Source: Clostridium sp. N3C
GTDB taxonomy: Bacteria > Bacillota > Clostridia > Clostridiales > Clostridiaceae
Assembly: GCF_900095445.1 (NCBI RefSeq)
Contig: NZ_FMJL01000017.1
Span: forward strand, 1 to 62,885
Direction of reading: 5' to 3'
Length of the DNA: 62,885 bases
Shown: piece after piece, positions 18,168 through 27,146 of the stretch
Layout: each line of letters starts with the position of its first letter
How positions within the stretch are numbered: position 1 is the first letter of the stretch
Notes under the pieces: model-generated
The model's database searches: none
What the model saw: only the letters and a program-made list of their open reading frames with translations
Told to the model about the DNA's origin: nothing
Made by a program: the position numbers and the translations under genes

Positions 18168-18623
18168 TCAGTATCTATGATTATTTATTTGTGCAAAATA
18201 TTTTGCAATACTGCGTATTGCTTTATCAAATTTATATTTCCAACCCTCATTTGTATCCTCTTTACTGATAAATGTAATTTCTTCTACATTTTCTTCAAAA
18301 AGCAAAGTTAACCTATAGTCGCCATAATCATCTAAAGGACATTCATAAGTAACACTCTTAATTCTGTTAATATTAAAATATTCTATAACTATATGCTTAT
18401 CACCATTAATCCAAACTTTAATAAATTTGTTGTTTTTTAAGATAAAATATAATTGTAAAGTCTGTTCATCAACAAATAAGTATTTTGGATAAAAATATAA
18501 TATATCATCCTCATCAATTACTTGTGAAACTTTTTCAAACATGCCTGCATATTTACGGGCAATATTATTGCTGTAACGGTTGTTATAAAAGTAATCCTTA
18601 ATTTCTTTAAAATCTACATTCAT
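18168..18623 (-). CDS. Small protein, possibly DUF3908-like
   Basis: The product has 151 residues with many beta-type strands (DILYFYPKYLFVDEQTLQLY, NKFIKVWINGD) and a C-terminal helix. It resembles, from memory, the DUF3908 family of Firmicutes; I am not certain. It sits 20 bp upstream of the ADP-ribosylglycohydrolase and 25 bp downstream of the SEFIR gene, so the three are probably co-transcribed. Confidence 0.5.
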   Translation of the reverse strand: MNVDFKEIKDYFYNNRYSNNIARKYAGMFEKVSQVIDEDDILYFYPKYLFVDEQTLQLYFILKNNKFIKVWINGDKHIVIEYFNINRIKSVTYECPLDDYGDYRLTLLFEENVEEITFISKEDTNEGWKYKFDKAIRSIAKYFAQINNHRY

Positions 18624-18648
18624 CTTAAATCACCTCATTTTTTATGAG

Positions 18649-19623
18649 TTAATGGTTTAAATATTGAACAATTTGTTTCCATATTTCAACGGCAATTCCA
18701 TATGCATCGCTAGCATTATTTCCCGTCATAAAATTCATTGTCATTTTTAATTTTAAATCTTTAGTTTTAGTTACTTCACATTCAATTACATCATTAAACG
18801 AATTATCGCTATCAATACTAAATCTCCCGTATGACAAATAAATGCTTTGACTTGCACCACCGAGCAAATTCCCCAGCCATATTTTAACCGCATATTTTTC
18901 CATACCGTTAATATAAAATCTCATTATAGTCTTTTGATTATGTACAATATCTTTATCGTAATCAAAATTATTATTCTTATGTTTGGTCTGCTCCGCAAAG
19001 TCTGATAAAAGCGATAATATTTTAGAATAACTTTGTTTCATAAATTTGTTTTTATCCAAATCCGTTATTTCTTTAAAATTGGGAATTATATTAGTAATTT
19101 CGTTTACTGTCCTATCATAAATAATTTTCTTTGATTTCAATTTGGGTTTGGCTCCTACCTTTGGTACATCAATTACATCTACTTGATAAATTCTGTGCAG
19201 TAATTCATCAAACTTAATATCAAATTGGTCATCATGTGAAAAGTCAATAAAATGAAACCCTTCCAAATAAAATGGAACAGCCTTTCTATAGTCTCCCTTA
19301 TGCCTCATTATTAGAATTATCTTATCTGGATTATCTTTTATATATCGTATTAATAAATTTGTCTCATAGCCAACTCCGCCCTGGAAGGTGTCTGCTTTCT
19401 TAGCATAGTTTTCAGTAAGAATAAGTAAGATATTATCACTATTTTTTATTTTTTCTACCATCATCCTATTCAAGTTAACAGTCTTGCTTTGTGTTTCAAA
19501 TTTATCAATCGTTGCATCAACACCGTTTTCCCTTAATTTAGCCGCTAAAACTGTTACCCAGTTTTCGTGTTCCTCACTATCCCAACTATAACTGATAAAT
19601 ACCGAAGGGTGCTCTTTTGACAT
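18649..19623 (-). CDS. SEFIR/TIR-domain protein
   Basis: The product has 324 residues. The N-terminal ~150 residues match the SEFIR branch of TIR domains: SVFISYSWDSEEHENWV, LRENGVDATIDKFE, and a GVGYETNLLIRYI block with a candidate catalytic Glu. Bacterial TIR/SEFIR domains often cleave NAD+ or make signalling cyclic ADP-ribose in anti-phage defence. The C-terminal half (about 180-324) is an unrecognised beta-rich sensor-like region. The gene heads the small operon with the DUF3908-like protein and the ADP-ribosylglycohydrolase. Confidence 0.8.
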   Translation of the reverse strand: MSKEHPSVFISYSWDSEEHENWVTVLAAKLRENGVDATIDKFETQSKTVNLNRMMVEKIKNSDNILLILTENYAKKADTFQGGVGYETNLLIRYIKDNPDKIILIMRHKGDYRKAVPFYLEGFHFIDFSHDDQFDIKFDELLHRIYQVDVIDVPKVGAKPKLKSKKIIYDRTVNEITNIIPNFKEITDLDKNKFMKQSYSKILSLLSDFAEQTKHKNNNFDYDKDIVHNQKTIMRFYINGMEKYAVKIWLGNLLGGASQSIYLSYGRFSIDSDNSFNDVIECEVTKTKDLKLKMTMNFMTGNNASDAYGIAVEIWKQIVQYLNH

Positions 19624-19775
19624 TTTTATCCCCTTTCATTATATTGTTGTTTTTCAAAACTTTACTCTAAGCATAGTTCTTGAATTATGATTTTACAATC
19701 ATTATCAATAATCAGTTAAAACTAATACTCCATTCCTAACATTCCCCTAGTTCTCCTCTTTGCTCAGTTATGCAG

Positions 19776-20378
19776 TTAATTAACATTACTTCTTTTTAAC
19801 AAGTTCCCTTCAATTATCTTTCTATCACTTCCATAAACCCAATAATCAATGCTACTAGTCTCCCACGGGTAATATTCATTTCTTCTTTTTAAACGGTCCA
19901 AAACAGTATCCCCCAAATCTGCCTTTCTCTTTTCAATGAAAATAAATGCAATCGGGATATCTTTACTTATGGCATATTCTTTTGCATCATGCCAATTATG
20001 CTTATACTTGTCTGCACCATTTGTATAATTGAGCATAACCAATAGGCCAAAAGCAACCCCAGCATAATCTTTTGTATTATCCATATATGCAGCAATTGAA
20101 TCTATCTTCTCCAAATATTTAGACACTATCGTTTCAACCTCAACTACTATAAAAGGTTTATCACCTTTGCATAATAGAATATCTGCTTTTTTTTGCCCTT
20201 TTCTTCCTTTGCCGACAAAAGGAGATGGGGCACCATCTAACACAGAATGGTTAGAGGACTTTTTAATCCATTCACTTGACAAAAGCCCAATAATGGAACT
20301 ATGAGAGTTGCCGTACATTCTGGTGATAATATCCCAATAAAACATCCTGATAAAATTTTCTATAGAAGCAGAAATCAT
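19776..20378 (-). CDS. Predicted restriction-endonuclease-fold protein (D..ExE)
   Basis: The product has 200 residues. D66 (KKADILL) and E80-V-E82 (FIVVEVET) lie on adjacent strands as in the PD-(D/E)xK fold, with Glu in place of the last Lys. BamHI uses the same D...E-x-E set. The protein otherwise is not recognised. It lies downstream of the defence operon with a 115-bp gap and may be its last gene or separate. Confidence 0.45.
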   Translation of the reverse strand: MISASIENFIRMFYWDIITRMYGNSHSSIIGLLSSEWIKKSSNHSVLDGAPSPFVGKGRKGQKKADILLCKGDKPFIVVEVETIVSKYLEKIDSIAAYMDNTKDYAGVAFGLLVMLNYTNGADKYKHNWHDAKEYAISKDIPIAFIFIEKRKADLGDTVLDRLKRRNEYYPWETSSIDYWVYGSDRKIIEGNLLKRSNVN

Positions 20379-20493
20379 ACTGTTATCTCACCGTAATTCA
20401 TTTTATAATAATATAATAGTCATACTACCCTGCACACATATTTAATCATATCCCAGGCACCTTAATATAACTCTTATAATCTTGCCCATACTA

Positions 20494-21159
20494 TTAAATA
20501 TTCTTTAACCACTTCAATATGTATTCAGGACTTTTCTTTAAAACATATACTCGCTTATAATTCTCTTTATTTTCTAATATATCTTCTTTTATAAGAATTT
20601 TAATAACACTATAAACCAAGGTTTTAGGAGACTTTTTATAATTTGTTTCCTGCATAATTTTATCATTCAATAGTGAAGATATTGTAGATGTCTTTATATA
20701 GTCCTTATTATATCGAACAAATTGGTCGATGATGGTTCTGACAATTTCTTCAAAGATATGTACTGGAATAATATTAGGGTAACTGCTGCTTTTGTCAGGT
20801 CTTACCGTTTCAATCCTTATATTCTCATTTTCTCTCTTCCATGTTGTTCTATCTGCCACATCTTTTATGTCTTTTTCGTTTTCCTCTTCAATTTCTTCGG
20901 TATCCTCTTCATTATTGCTACAAATATAACTTCCAAATACTTGATTATAAGAATTTCGCAACTTAGCAAGTTCATTCATATGGCTTTCAACCTGCTTTAG
21001 CACTTGTAATGTGTTTTGTATTTCTTCAACTTGACCATTCTTACTGCAATCAGGTATATACTCTTGCAGAATTTTATTTTTGAGATTTTCTAAACTGTCC
21101 TCCAGCAAATCGTATGAAGCACTTATATCCTCAATTTCCTTTTTAAAAACTGTATTCAT
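20494..21159 (-). CDS. Coiled-coil / winged-helix-like protein at end of defence operon
   Basis: The product has about 221 residues from the ATG with GGGGTG 6 nt upstream (earlier in-frame GTG/ATG at 21168 and 21165). The N-terminal ~70 residues form a coiled coil, then a very acidic linker (EEDTEEIEEENEKD), then a domain (about 130-220) with winged-helix-like helices. It lies 101 bp below the kinase gene. Its role is unknown; an adaptor or sensor would fit. Confidence 0.5.
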   Translation of the reverse strand: MNTVFKKEIEDISASYDLLEDSLENLKNKILQEYIPDCSKNGQVEEIQNTLQVLKQVESHMNELAKLRNSYNQVFGSYICSNNEEDTEEIEEENEKDIKDVADRTTWKRENENIRIETVRPDKSSSYPNIIPVHIFEEIVRTIIDQFVRYNKDYIKTSTISSLLNDKIMQETNYKKSPKTLVYSVIKILIKEDILENKENYKRVYVLKKSPEYILKWLKNI

Positions 21160-21268
21160 GCTCATCACCCCAATATTATTTTTTTAATACTACTAACCTA
21201 ATTCACACTTTAAAGATTTTCTTATATATTTATGAAACTTGGTTTCTATCAAATCAAAATAACTCACC

Positions 21269-22729
21269 CTAATACCCAAGATAACTTAAATACTTACTAT
21301 ATTCCTCCAATCTGTTCCTAATCAGCGTATCATTCGGGTCCAAACGTATGGCATAATTAAAATAAGCCCTTGCCTTTTTAAAGTCTTTTCTCTGGTCGTA
21401 TGCGTGACCAAGTTTCTTTACTATATAGAGCATTCCAGGAGTCTTTTTATTAATATCCTCCAGAATCTCTATGGATTTTTCCTGTTCATTATTTAAGCCA
21501 TAGGCACATGCCAATTTATATCTATAGTTCAAGTCGTCTGGATTTCTTGATACAAGTTTTTCATAGACTTTGACTGCTTCCTCATATCTTTTTAGTTCAA
21601 AAAATAATTTTCCTTTTAAGTATAGAAGATTATCTTCTAAAGCCTCTCTTCTGACATCCTCTATCTCTTTAATATCTATACCGTTTAATACATCCATGCT
21701 TTCAAAATATCTTCCCTGCTGAAAATATGTATAAGCAATGTGATACAATATGTCAGCAGATTTATTTCCATTCTCATACTCCGTTTTTAGCAGTAATTCT
21801 GCCTTATCAAATTCCTTATTCTTATAGTATCGGATTACTCTTTCTATCCAATCAGTATCCTCATATCTTACTTCAACTCTCTCATTGTAAGAAATAATAT
21901 TGTTATTTCCTTTTCTTAATACCTCTTCGAAATCCCTTTTTACTTCCCCAACATTCTGATACCTTTCTTCAGGGTTTCTTTTAAGTAATTTCATGATAAT
22001 TCTCTCAACCGATTCAGGTATATTATCATTTATCTCTCTTGGCCTTGGATAAGGCATATTATTTATAAGTTGATTAGCAGTTTCATGAGGAGTCCTGCCA
22101 GTTAAAAACTTGTATAAAAGCACTCCTAATGCATATATATCCGAGTTAAGATACCTGCGGTTTGACCCAGCCACTTCTGGGGCCATATAAGCCCAGGTGC
22201 CTTCACCATCAATTGTTTTTATAAATAAATCTTCAATCAGTTTACTTGTACCGAAATCGGTTATTTTGGCTATTTTCCCATCCGTTAGAATATTCTGAGG
22301 CTTTATATCCCCGTGGCAAATATGCTTTGAATGTATATATTCTATACCATCCAATATTTGAAAAAATAAGTTGTATATTTCATCAAATGTTCTGGGACTC
22401 TTAAATCCCGTTTCACATAACTCGTCTGATAGTTTATGCCCGTTAAAGTACTCCATTTCAATTAGAAAAACTCCATCTACACGTCCCATCCAGTATATAG
22501 AAATTACATTTGGGTGATGATTTCCTATGAATTCTTTTCCTTCCGATAAGGTGTTGTCTCCCCGTTCCTGGTCCTTGGGTATTTTAAGTGCCACTGTTTG
22601 TCTGCTTTCAAGGTTTACTGCTTTCCATACATAACCAAAGGAACCTTCATCAATAAACTCTTTCAATAAATAATTAGCACCTATATTCAAATCTACTTGC
22701 GGATGAAAATTAACTGCTTTTTTCTTCAT
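21269..22729 (-). CDS. Ser/Thr protein kinase with TPR repeats
   Basis: The product has 486 residues from MKKKAVNF; GAGGTAGG lies upstream, overlapping the previous stop. Kinase elements: glycine loop DEGSFGYV (28-35), K49 in ALKIPK, catalytic loop HGDIKPQN (139-146), DFG (158-160) and APEV. The HRD arginine is Gly, so it is a non-RD kinase that probably does not need activation-loop phosphorylation. From ~290 to the end there are TPR units (ADILYHIAYTYFQQGRYFES and two to three more). Kinases of this kind occur in BREX type 2, DISARM and MADS-like systems. Confidence 0.9.
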   Translation of the reverse strand: MKKKAVNFHPQVDLNIGANYLLKEFIDEGSFGYVWKAVNLESRQTVALKIPKDQERGDNTLSEGKEFIGNHHPNVISIYWMGRVDGVFLIEMEYFNGHKLSDELCETGFKSPRTFDEIYNLFFQILDGIEYIHSKHICHGDIKPQNILTDGKIAKITDFGTSKLIEDLFIKTIDGEGTWAYMAPEVAGSNRRYLNSDIYALGVLLYKFLTGRTPHETANQLINNMPYPRPREINDNIPESVERIIMKLLKRNPEERYQNVGEVKRDFEEVLRKGNNNIISYNERVEVRYEDTDWIERVIRYYKNKEFDKAELLLKTEYENGNKSADILYHIAYTYFQQGRYFESMDVLNGIDIKEIEDVRREALEDNLLYLKGKLFFELKRYEEAVKVYEKLVSRNPDDLNYRYKLACAYGLNNEQEKSIEILEDINKKTPGMLYIVKKLGHAYDQRKDFKKARAYFNYAIRLDPNDTLIRNRLEEYSKYLSYLGY

Positions 22730-22731
22730 AA

Positions 22732-23373
22732 TTAACCTACCTCTACCCATTGATTTAGTGTTAAATTATCAATATTTCCTGAAGCAACACAACGATAAAC
22801 CAGATAGGTGGTTTTTAAAGCATTTATTCCTTGTACATAGGTACCATCATTTTTCTTAAAGCCATTATCCAGTATTGATATATATTCTCCAATATCCCCT
22901 GGATTTTCCCCAGCATAACTCCAATATACAAACAATATAATAGGTACATTCCCGCCCAATTGATGATAAGCAATAAGCAAGTTCTCTATTTTCTCTTTGA
23001 CTTTTAAGTCTTTTCTTCTATTCTTTTCATATCTTTCAAATTCACAAATCAATATGGGGCTATTATCTTCTTTTGAGTACCAAATAGAATCTGGCCTTAC
23101 CTCATTAACCTTAACTTCGTAATTGGCTTGGCTTTCTGCAACCATTTGCCCATAATGACCTGTTTTCGGATACGGATATACAGGACATTCGGAAAGGGAA
23201 GTGACTCCTTCTATATATCTCCCTATAGCAGTTACATAATTAAGGCCAACAGTATGAACAGTTTCTGAATAGTCCCTTATACCAAATTGTGTCATCATGG
23301 GAAACAATTTGTTCCTAATATTTCCTGTTTTAAACTCTTCCTTTATAAAATCAATTATCTTTTCCCTATCCAT
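22732..23373 (-). CDS. Predicted nuclease, BamHI-like D..ExE pattern
   Basis: The product has 213 residues from MDREKIIDF; the ATG overlaps the herA stop by 8 bp. D95 (VRPDSIWY) and E111-F-E113 (LICEFERYE) form a PD-(D/E)xK-type site with Glu replacing Lys, and the spacing is close to that of BamHI D94/E111/E113. A conserved-looking VYPYPKTGHYGQ segment lies before it. It is placed between HerA and the kinase. The nuclease role is inferred. Confidence 0.5.
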   Translation of the reverse strand: MDREKIIDFIKEEFKTGNIRNKLFPMMTQFGIRDYSETVHTVGLNYVTAIGRYIEGVTSLSECPVYPYPKTGHYGQMVAESQANYEVKVNEVRPDSIWYSKEDNSPILICEFERYEKNRRKDLKVKEKIENLLIAYHQLGGNVPIILFVYWSYAGENPGDIGEYISILDNGFKKNDGTYVQGINALKTTYLVYRCVASGNIDNLTLNQWVEVG

Positions 23374-25051
23374 TAAATGTACCCCACTCCTTAATAACCT
23401 CAGGGGATTCTCCACCATGTATAAGCGCTTTTGTCCCAACTTTTACTAACAGTGGCGCAGGTATTGACCTACCATTTATCAACGCTTCTCCCGTTGATAA
23501 AGATGGCAATTCTTCAATATCAGATGATGAAAACATATCTGACGTTCTTGCTATAAACCTCTGGTCATCTGGATTCTTTAATCTCATTGTAATTATTGTA
23601 TTACATTGCGATGTGACATCAGGGTCCAATTTTGACGGTCTTTGAGAAATAATCGCAAAGCCAGTACCAAACTTTCTTCCTTCTGCTGCAATCTTCTTAA
23701 TAATTTTTTTAGATATACTTGGGATGCCTGCTGGTGCAAAATTATGCCCTTCTTCATAAACAAGGAAACAGGGCCTTATCTGTCTTTTCTTATCCGATGC
23801 TGCCCTCATAATCTCACTGGATATTAGTGCTGTTATAATTTGTTTAGCATCATCAGATAAGCCTTGCAAGTCTATAATTACAAGTCTTCCCACATTATTT
23901 CCCTTTTCTCCAATCATCTCATAAATATCTGTCGGCTCACCGATAGCCCTTGTGTAAAAACTCTTCGCCTCATTTATCACTCGGGTTAATTTCATGGAAG
24001 CCACTGCTGCACTTCTATTGTTGAGTGCTTTGGCTTCACCTTCAGTCAAATTGTCCCAATTCTTTAGTTCCTCAAGCCCCTGTTCGTCAGAAAGGAGATA
24101 TGTTAAATCCTGAATATCCCGAGGCGGATTATTATATTTTGCTTTCCAATACCTGATTGCAACATCTAATACTCTTTCCTGGGCTTCTGTTAAACCTGGA
24201 AGAATGGAGGACAAATCATCCATATCAAATCTATCAAATTGCAGGGCCAAATGATGATTTTTTGCACTATATTTATAATCAAAAGAATCCATCTGAGGAG
24301 TATATACTTTTATTCCTCCACCAGCATTCAGCATCTTTGATAAATTCTCCTGAATTTTTAGTATGCTCTCCCTCTCTTTCTCGTCCTCAATAAAATCAAG
24401 ATTGTTATTAAAATGTATCTCTCCCTTTTCAAATGCTTTTCCATATTCTCCATGAACGTCAAAAACTACTACTGTTCCATTCATTTCTGCTACAAGTCTT
24501 TCAATAATTCTGCCTACAGTATATGATTTACCAGAGCCTGTCATAGCCAGTACAGCCAAATGTTCTGTAACCAGTTTGTTTACATCGAGATAAACAGGGA
24601 CTATATTACTTCCCTTGTCGTATCCAATCAAATTACCTATGTTAATGCTTGTATTCTCATCAAACTTATAAAACTTTGACAAAAACTCATAATCAACACC
24701 ATATACCTTTTCTCCCGGATTAAGAGGCCTTCTGGGTATTTTTATTTGTCCGTAGTTATCCCTGTAGCCTACCAGTTGTATTGTTCCAAATAAGGTTTCT
24801 CCCGTAACCTGTGCCCCCGGCAGTATTTCAAGCGATGACAGCCCTTCGCCCATATTGGAATTATATAAAATGTTCGTTCTGGATATAGAAACTATCCTTC
24901 CTAGAACATAAGTATCCCCATCCTCTTCCGATTCTCTATGTTTTATCTTTACAAATTCTCCTCTTTTAGCAGAAAAGCTATTTTCAAGAGCAACCTTTAA
25001 GTCATTGGGATTGCCTGTGTTACCGATAAGTTTACCTATGTATTTATCCAT
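23366..25051 (-). CDS. herA: HerA-family hexameric helicase/ATPase
   Basis: The product has 561 residues. The N-terminal ~110 residues are the HAS beta-barrel; the ATPase has Walker A AMTGSGKS (169-176), FDVHGEYG, and a Walker B of the LVYEEGHNF type. HerA motors partner with NurA nuclease to resect DNA, and in defence loci with other effectors. A possible NurA partner lies three genes upstream in the same operon. The start codon is 10 bp after darG. Confidence 0.93.
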   Translation of the reverse strand: MDKYIGKLIGNTGNPNDLKVALENSFSAKRGEFVKIKHRESEEDGDTYVLGRIVSISRTNILYNSNMGEGLSSLEILPGAQVTGETLFGTIQLVGYRDNYGQIKIPRRPLNPGEKVYGVDYEFLSKFYKFDENTSINIGNLIGYDKGSNIVPVYLDVNKLVTEHLAVLAMTGSGKSYTVGRIIERLVAEMNGTVVVFDVHGEYGKAFEKGEIHFNNNLDFIEDEKERESILKIQENLSKMLNAGGGIKVYTPQMDSFDYKYSAKNHHLALQFDRFDMDDLSSILPGLTEAQERVLDVAIRYWKAKYNNPPRDIQDLTYLLSDEQGLEELKNWDNLTEGEAKALNNRSAAVASMKLTRVINEAKSFYTRAIGEPTDIYEMIGEKGNNVGRLVIIDLQGLSDDAKQIITALISSEIMRAASDKKRQIRPCFLVYEEGHNFAPAGIPSISKKIIKKIAAEGRKFGTGFAIISQRPSKLDPDVTSQCNTIITMRLKNPDDQRFIARTSDMFSSSDIEELPSLSTGEALINGRSIPAPLLVKVGTKALIHGGESPEVIKEWGTFNG

Positions 25052-25061
25052 TTACATCGCC

Positions 25062-25790
25062 TCACACAAAAATATTAGAAAAAGATAACTGTTCTTCTTT
25101 TTCTTCATTTACTATATTTTTTTGATTACTTATCATATTGGACTTTGTGTAAAAATAACTAAATAACTTTTCGTATGTTTTTTTCCCTATTCCATCTTGT
25201 TTAAAAATGTAATAGAATCTAGCAATTGGTAAATGCTTAATTACATTTTCTGCTTGTTTTCTTGATAGTTTTACTTTTTTAGTCAATTCTTCAATAGTTG
25301 AACTATTTAAACCATCTACCATAATTTTTTCAATCCCTTCAGCCTCATTTAATTCGTCTAAGCAAATATATACAGGTAAATTTACATCTTTTAAATACCG
25401 TTCCATTAATATCTTTACTTCTTCCCAATCCAAGCCACCGTTGTTTGTGCCTAATTTGGGAAAAGCAATAGACTCAATATTCCTTTTTTCATAGTTTTCT
25501 GTAAAATACTTTAACCCCTGTTCAATCCACTCAAGTTTTGAAGGATATCGCCAATGCTTTTTTGTTGGAAAATTCATTATCCAGAGTTTTTCTGAATACT
25601 CATATATACGCGGAACCCCAATTTTTATCTGCTTAGTTTTACACTTTTCTACATAATCTTCAAACATTTCTGGAAATCTTAATTTAAATTCTAAAGCAAT
25701 TCCTGCACCCATTACTCCTGCACAATTTACAGTATTAACTAATGTTTTTGCAGGAGCATTAAAAACCGTTCCTTTTAAATATTTTAACAT
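25062..25790 (-). CDS. darG: DarG macro-domain antitoxin
   Basis: The product has 242 residues. The macro domain shows LVNTVNCAGVMGAGIAL near the start and FPKLGTNNGGLDW further on, the DarG signature that removes ADP-ribose from thymidine in DNA. The C-terminal ~90 residues include a helix-hairpin-helix-like GIGKKTYEKL and are shorter than in classic DarG. AAGGAGA lies 8 nt before the ATG. The partner darT lies directly upstream. Confidence 0.9.
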   Translation of the reverse strand: MLKYLKGTVFNAPAKTLVNTVNCAGVMGAGIALEFKLRFPEMFEDYVEKCKTKQIKIGVPRIYEYSEKLWIMNFPTKKHWRYPSKLEWIEQGLKYFTENYEKRNIESIAFPKLGTNNGGLDWEEVKILMERYLKDVNLPVYICLDELNEAEGIEKIMVDGLNSSTIEELTKKVKLSRKQAENVIKHLPIARFYYIFKQDGIGKKTYEKLFSYFYTKSNMISNQKNIVNEEKEEQLSFSNIFV

Positions 25791-25824
25791 TTCAATTCTC
25801 CTTTTTTCTTAAAATATCATATTA

Positions 25825-25988
25825 TTAAAATTCTTTATCTCTAATAATGTCACTAATACACAAAACATCATTCATATAATAATTTATTTTATACCAATTT
25901 TCATTATAATCATTAAGTATTATTTTTCTCATTAGCTTATTATTTTTATGATGTTTTATTATATTTTCATAAACAACATTGTTTTTTT
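25825..25988 (-). other. Out-of-frame coding tail of darT after A7 run
   Basis: Reading AAA AAA AAC AAT after a one-base slip continues NNVVYENIIKHHKNNKLMRK and on to a stop at 25825, with no stop codon for over 50 codons in very AT-rich DNA. It joins the darT frame smoothly. It may be restored by polymerase slippage, be a phase-variable end, or reflect a recent mutation or a sequencing error. Confidence 0.5.
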
Positions 25989-27128
25989 GTCAAAAATTTC
26001 ATATCTATGCTTATAATTCAAAAAATTATAATTTGAAAATTCAAGATATAATATTACCTTTTTTCTAGTTAGATTAATTATAAACTTTTTTCTGAATAGA
26101 TTAATTTTGTAATTAATAATATCGTATTTTATCAAAAATTCTTCAATCGATAAAACTCCATTAACTTCTACTTCAACTTTATGCCATTTTTTTATATCGC
26201 CTTTTAATTTGAAAATTATAATGTCGGTAAAACTCCTACTTTTATTTGATATAATTCCAAAACGATTTTTATATACTATTTCTCGTTTAAAATTTTTAAT
26301 AATATTATTATATTCATCTTTTATTTTAACTTCTGTATCATAATTAGCCCAGGGTTTTTGATATTCTATTTCCAGTAATAACGCAGTTTTTTGACCATTT
26401 TTATCATATTCAAAATTCATATTATAATTTTTTATAAAATTATTTTTTTGCCAATCCATTCTTGCTTCCCTAAAGTTCTTGTTAGAAAACAAATTTATAT
26501 CTACCATATATCTATCATCATACCCAAATATGTTTATAGCCCTTTTTTTATCTGTTTCACTTCTAAATATAATTTTTTTTAAATAATCTAATGAAACTGG
26601 TTCTCTACTTAATAATTCAGCTTGTCTCTTATTAATTATATAATCCCTTTCTGAAAATTCAAACCAAGTATCATGGAAAATGGCATCCCAATCCATATTT
26701 TTAAAAAATTCTGCTGTATTTCCCCTTGATGAATTCGTTGCGTTTCCATCGGTAAATTCCGTACTATCTAAATATAAAAGCTCTTCATCAAAACACAAAT
26801 ACACAGGAATAGGTATATGTATTTCATCACAATACTCTCTCAATTTTATACCTTCATTGTCATATAGAGTTGGAGTTTTTCCTCTGTAATAAAATCTGAC
26901 GCAACTCTGTATAAAATCTTCTGCGTTATTTAAGACACTATGATTTGCACCATCAGTAAAAATAACATTTCTCCTTTGGCAATCCTTCCTGCTATACAAA
27001 TATCCTTCTGTTAAAATATTAATTAGGTTTTTAAAATCAGTAAAATGCAGTGGCCCATTAAAACCATATCTACGTTTCAAATATTTAACATGTTCTTTTA
27101 TATCCTTATAATCTTCTTTATACCCCAT
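25959..27128 (-). CDS. darT: DarT-type DNA ADP-ribosyltransferase with C-terminal extension
   Basis: The DarT core spans about the first 200 residues: LHFTDFKNLINILTEGYLYS at the NAD-binding start and INKRQAELLS with the predicted catalytic Glu. I favour MGYKED (27128), 9 nt after AGAAGGA, over the ATG at 27137. DarT attaches ADP-ribose to thymidine in single-stranded DNA and blocks phage replication. The rest (~190 residues) is an AT-rich, beta-looking extension not found in standard DarT. After an A7 run (25982-25988) the annotated frame ends within 8 codons, while the next frame stays open to a TAA at 25825 for about 50 more plausible residues. That suggests a frameshift or slippage near the C-terminus. 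Confidence 0.85.
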   Translation of the reverse strand: MGYKEDYKDIKEHVKYLKRRYGFNGPLHFTDFKNLINILTEGYLYSRKDCQRRNVIFTDGANHSVLNNAEDFIQSCVRFYYRGKTPTLYDNEGIKLREYCDEIHIPIPVYLCFDEELLYLDSTEFTDGNATNSSRGNTAEFFKNMDWDAIFHDTWFEFSERDYIINKRQAELLSREPVSLDYLKKIIFRSETDKKRAINIFGYDDRYMVDINLFSNKNFREARMDWQKNNFIKNYNMNFEYDKNGQKTALLLEIEYQKPWANYDTEVKIKDEYNNIIKNFKREIVYKNRFGIISNKSRSFTDIIIFKLKGDIKKWHKVEVEVNGVLSIEEFLIKYDIINYKINLFRKKFIINLTRKKVILYLEFSNYNFLNYKHRYEIFDKKTMLFMKI

Positions 27129-27146
27129 ACCCCTCATTCCTTCTAT

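Noticed and set aside
25982..25988. Canonical ribosomal -1 frameshift site in darT
   Set aside because: In the reading frame GAC AAA AAA ACA the seven A do not form a good X-XXY-YYZ heptamer with stable re-pairing. Polymerase slippage or mutation is more plausible.
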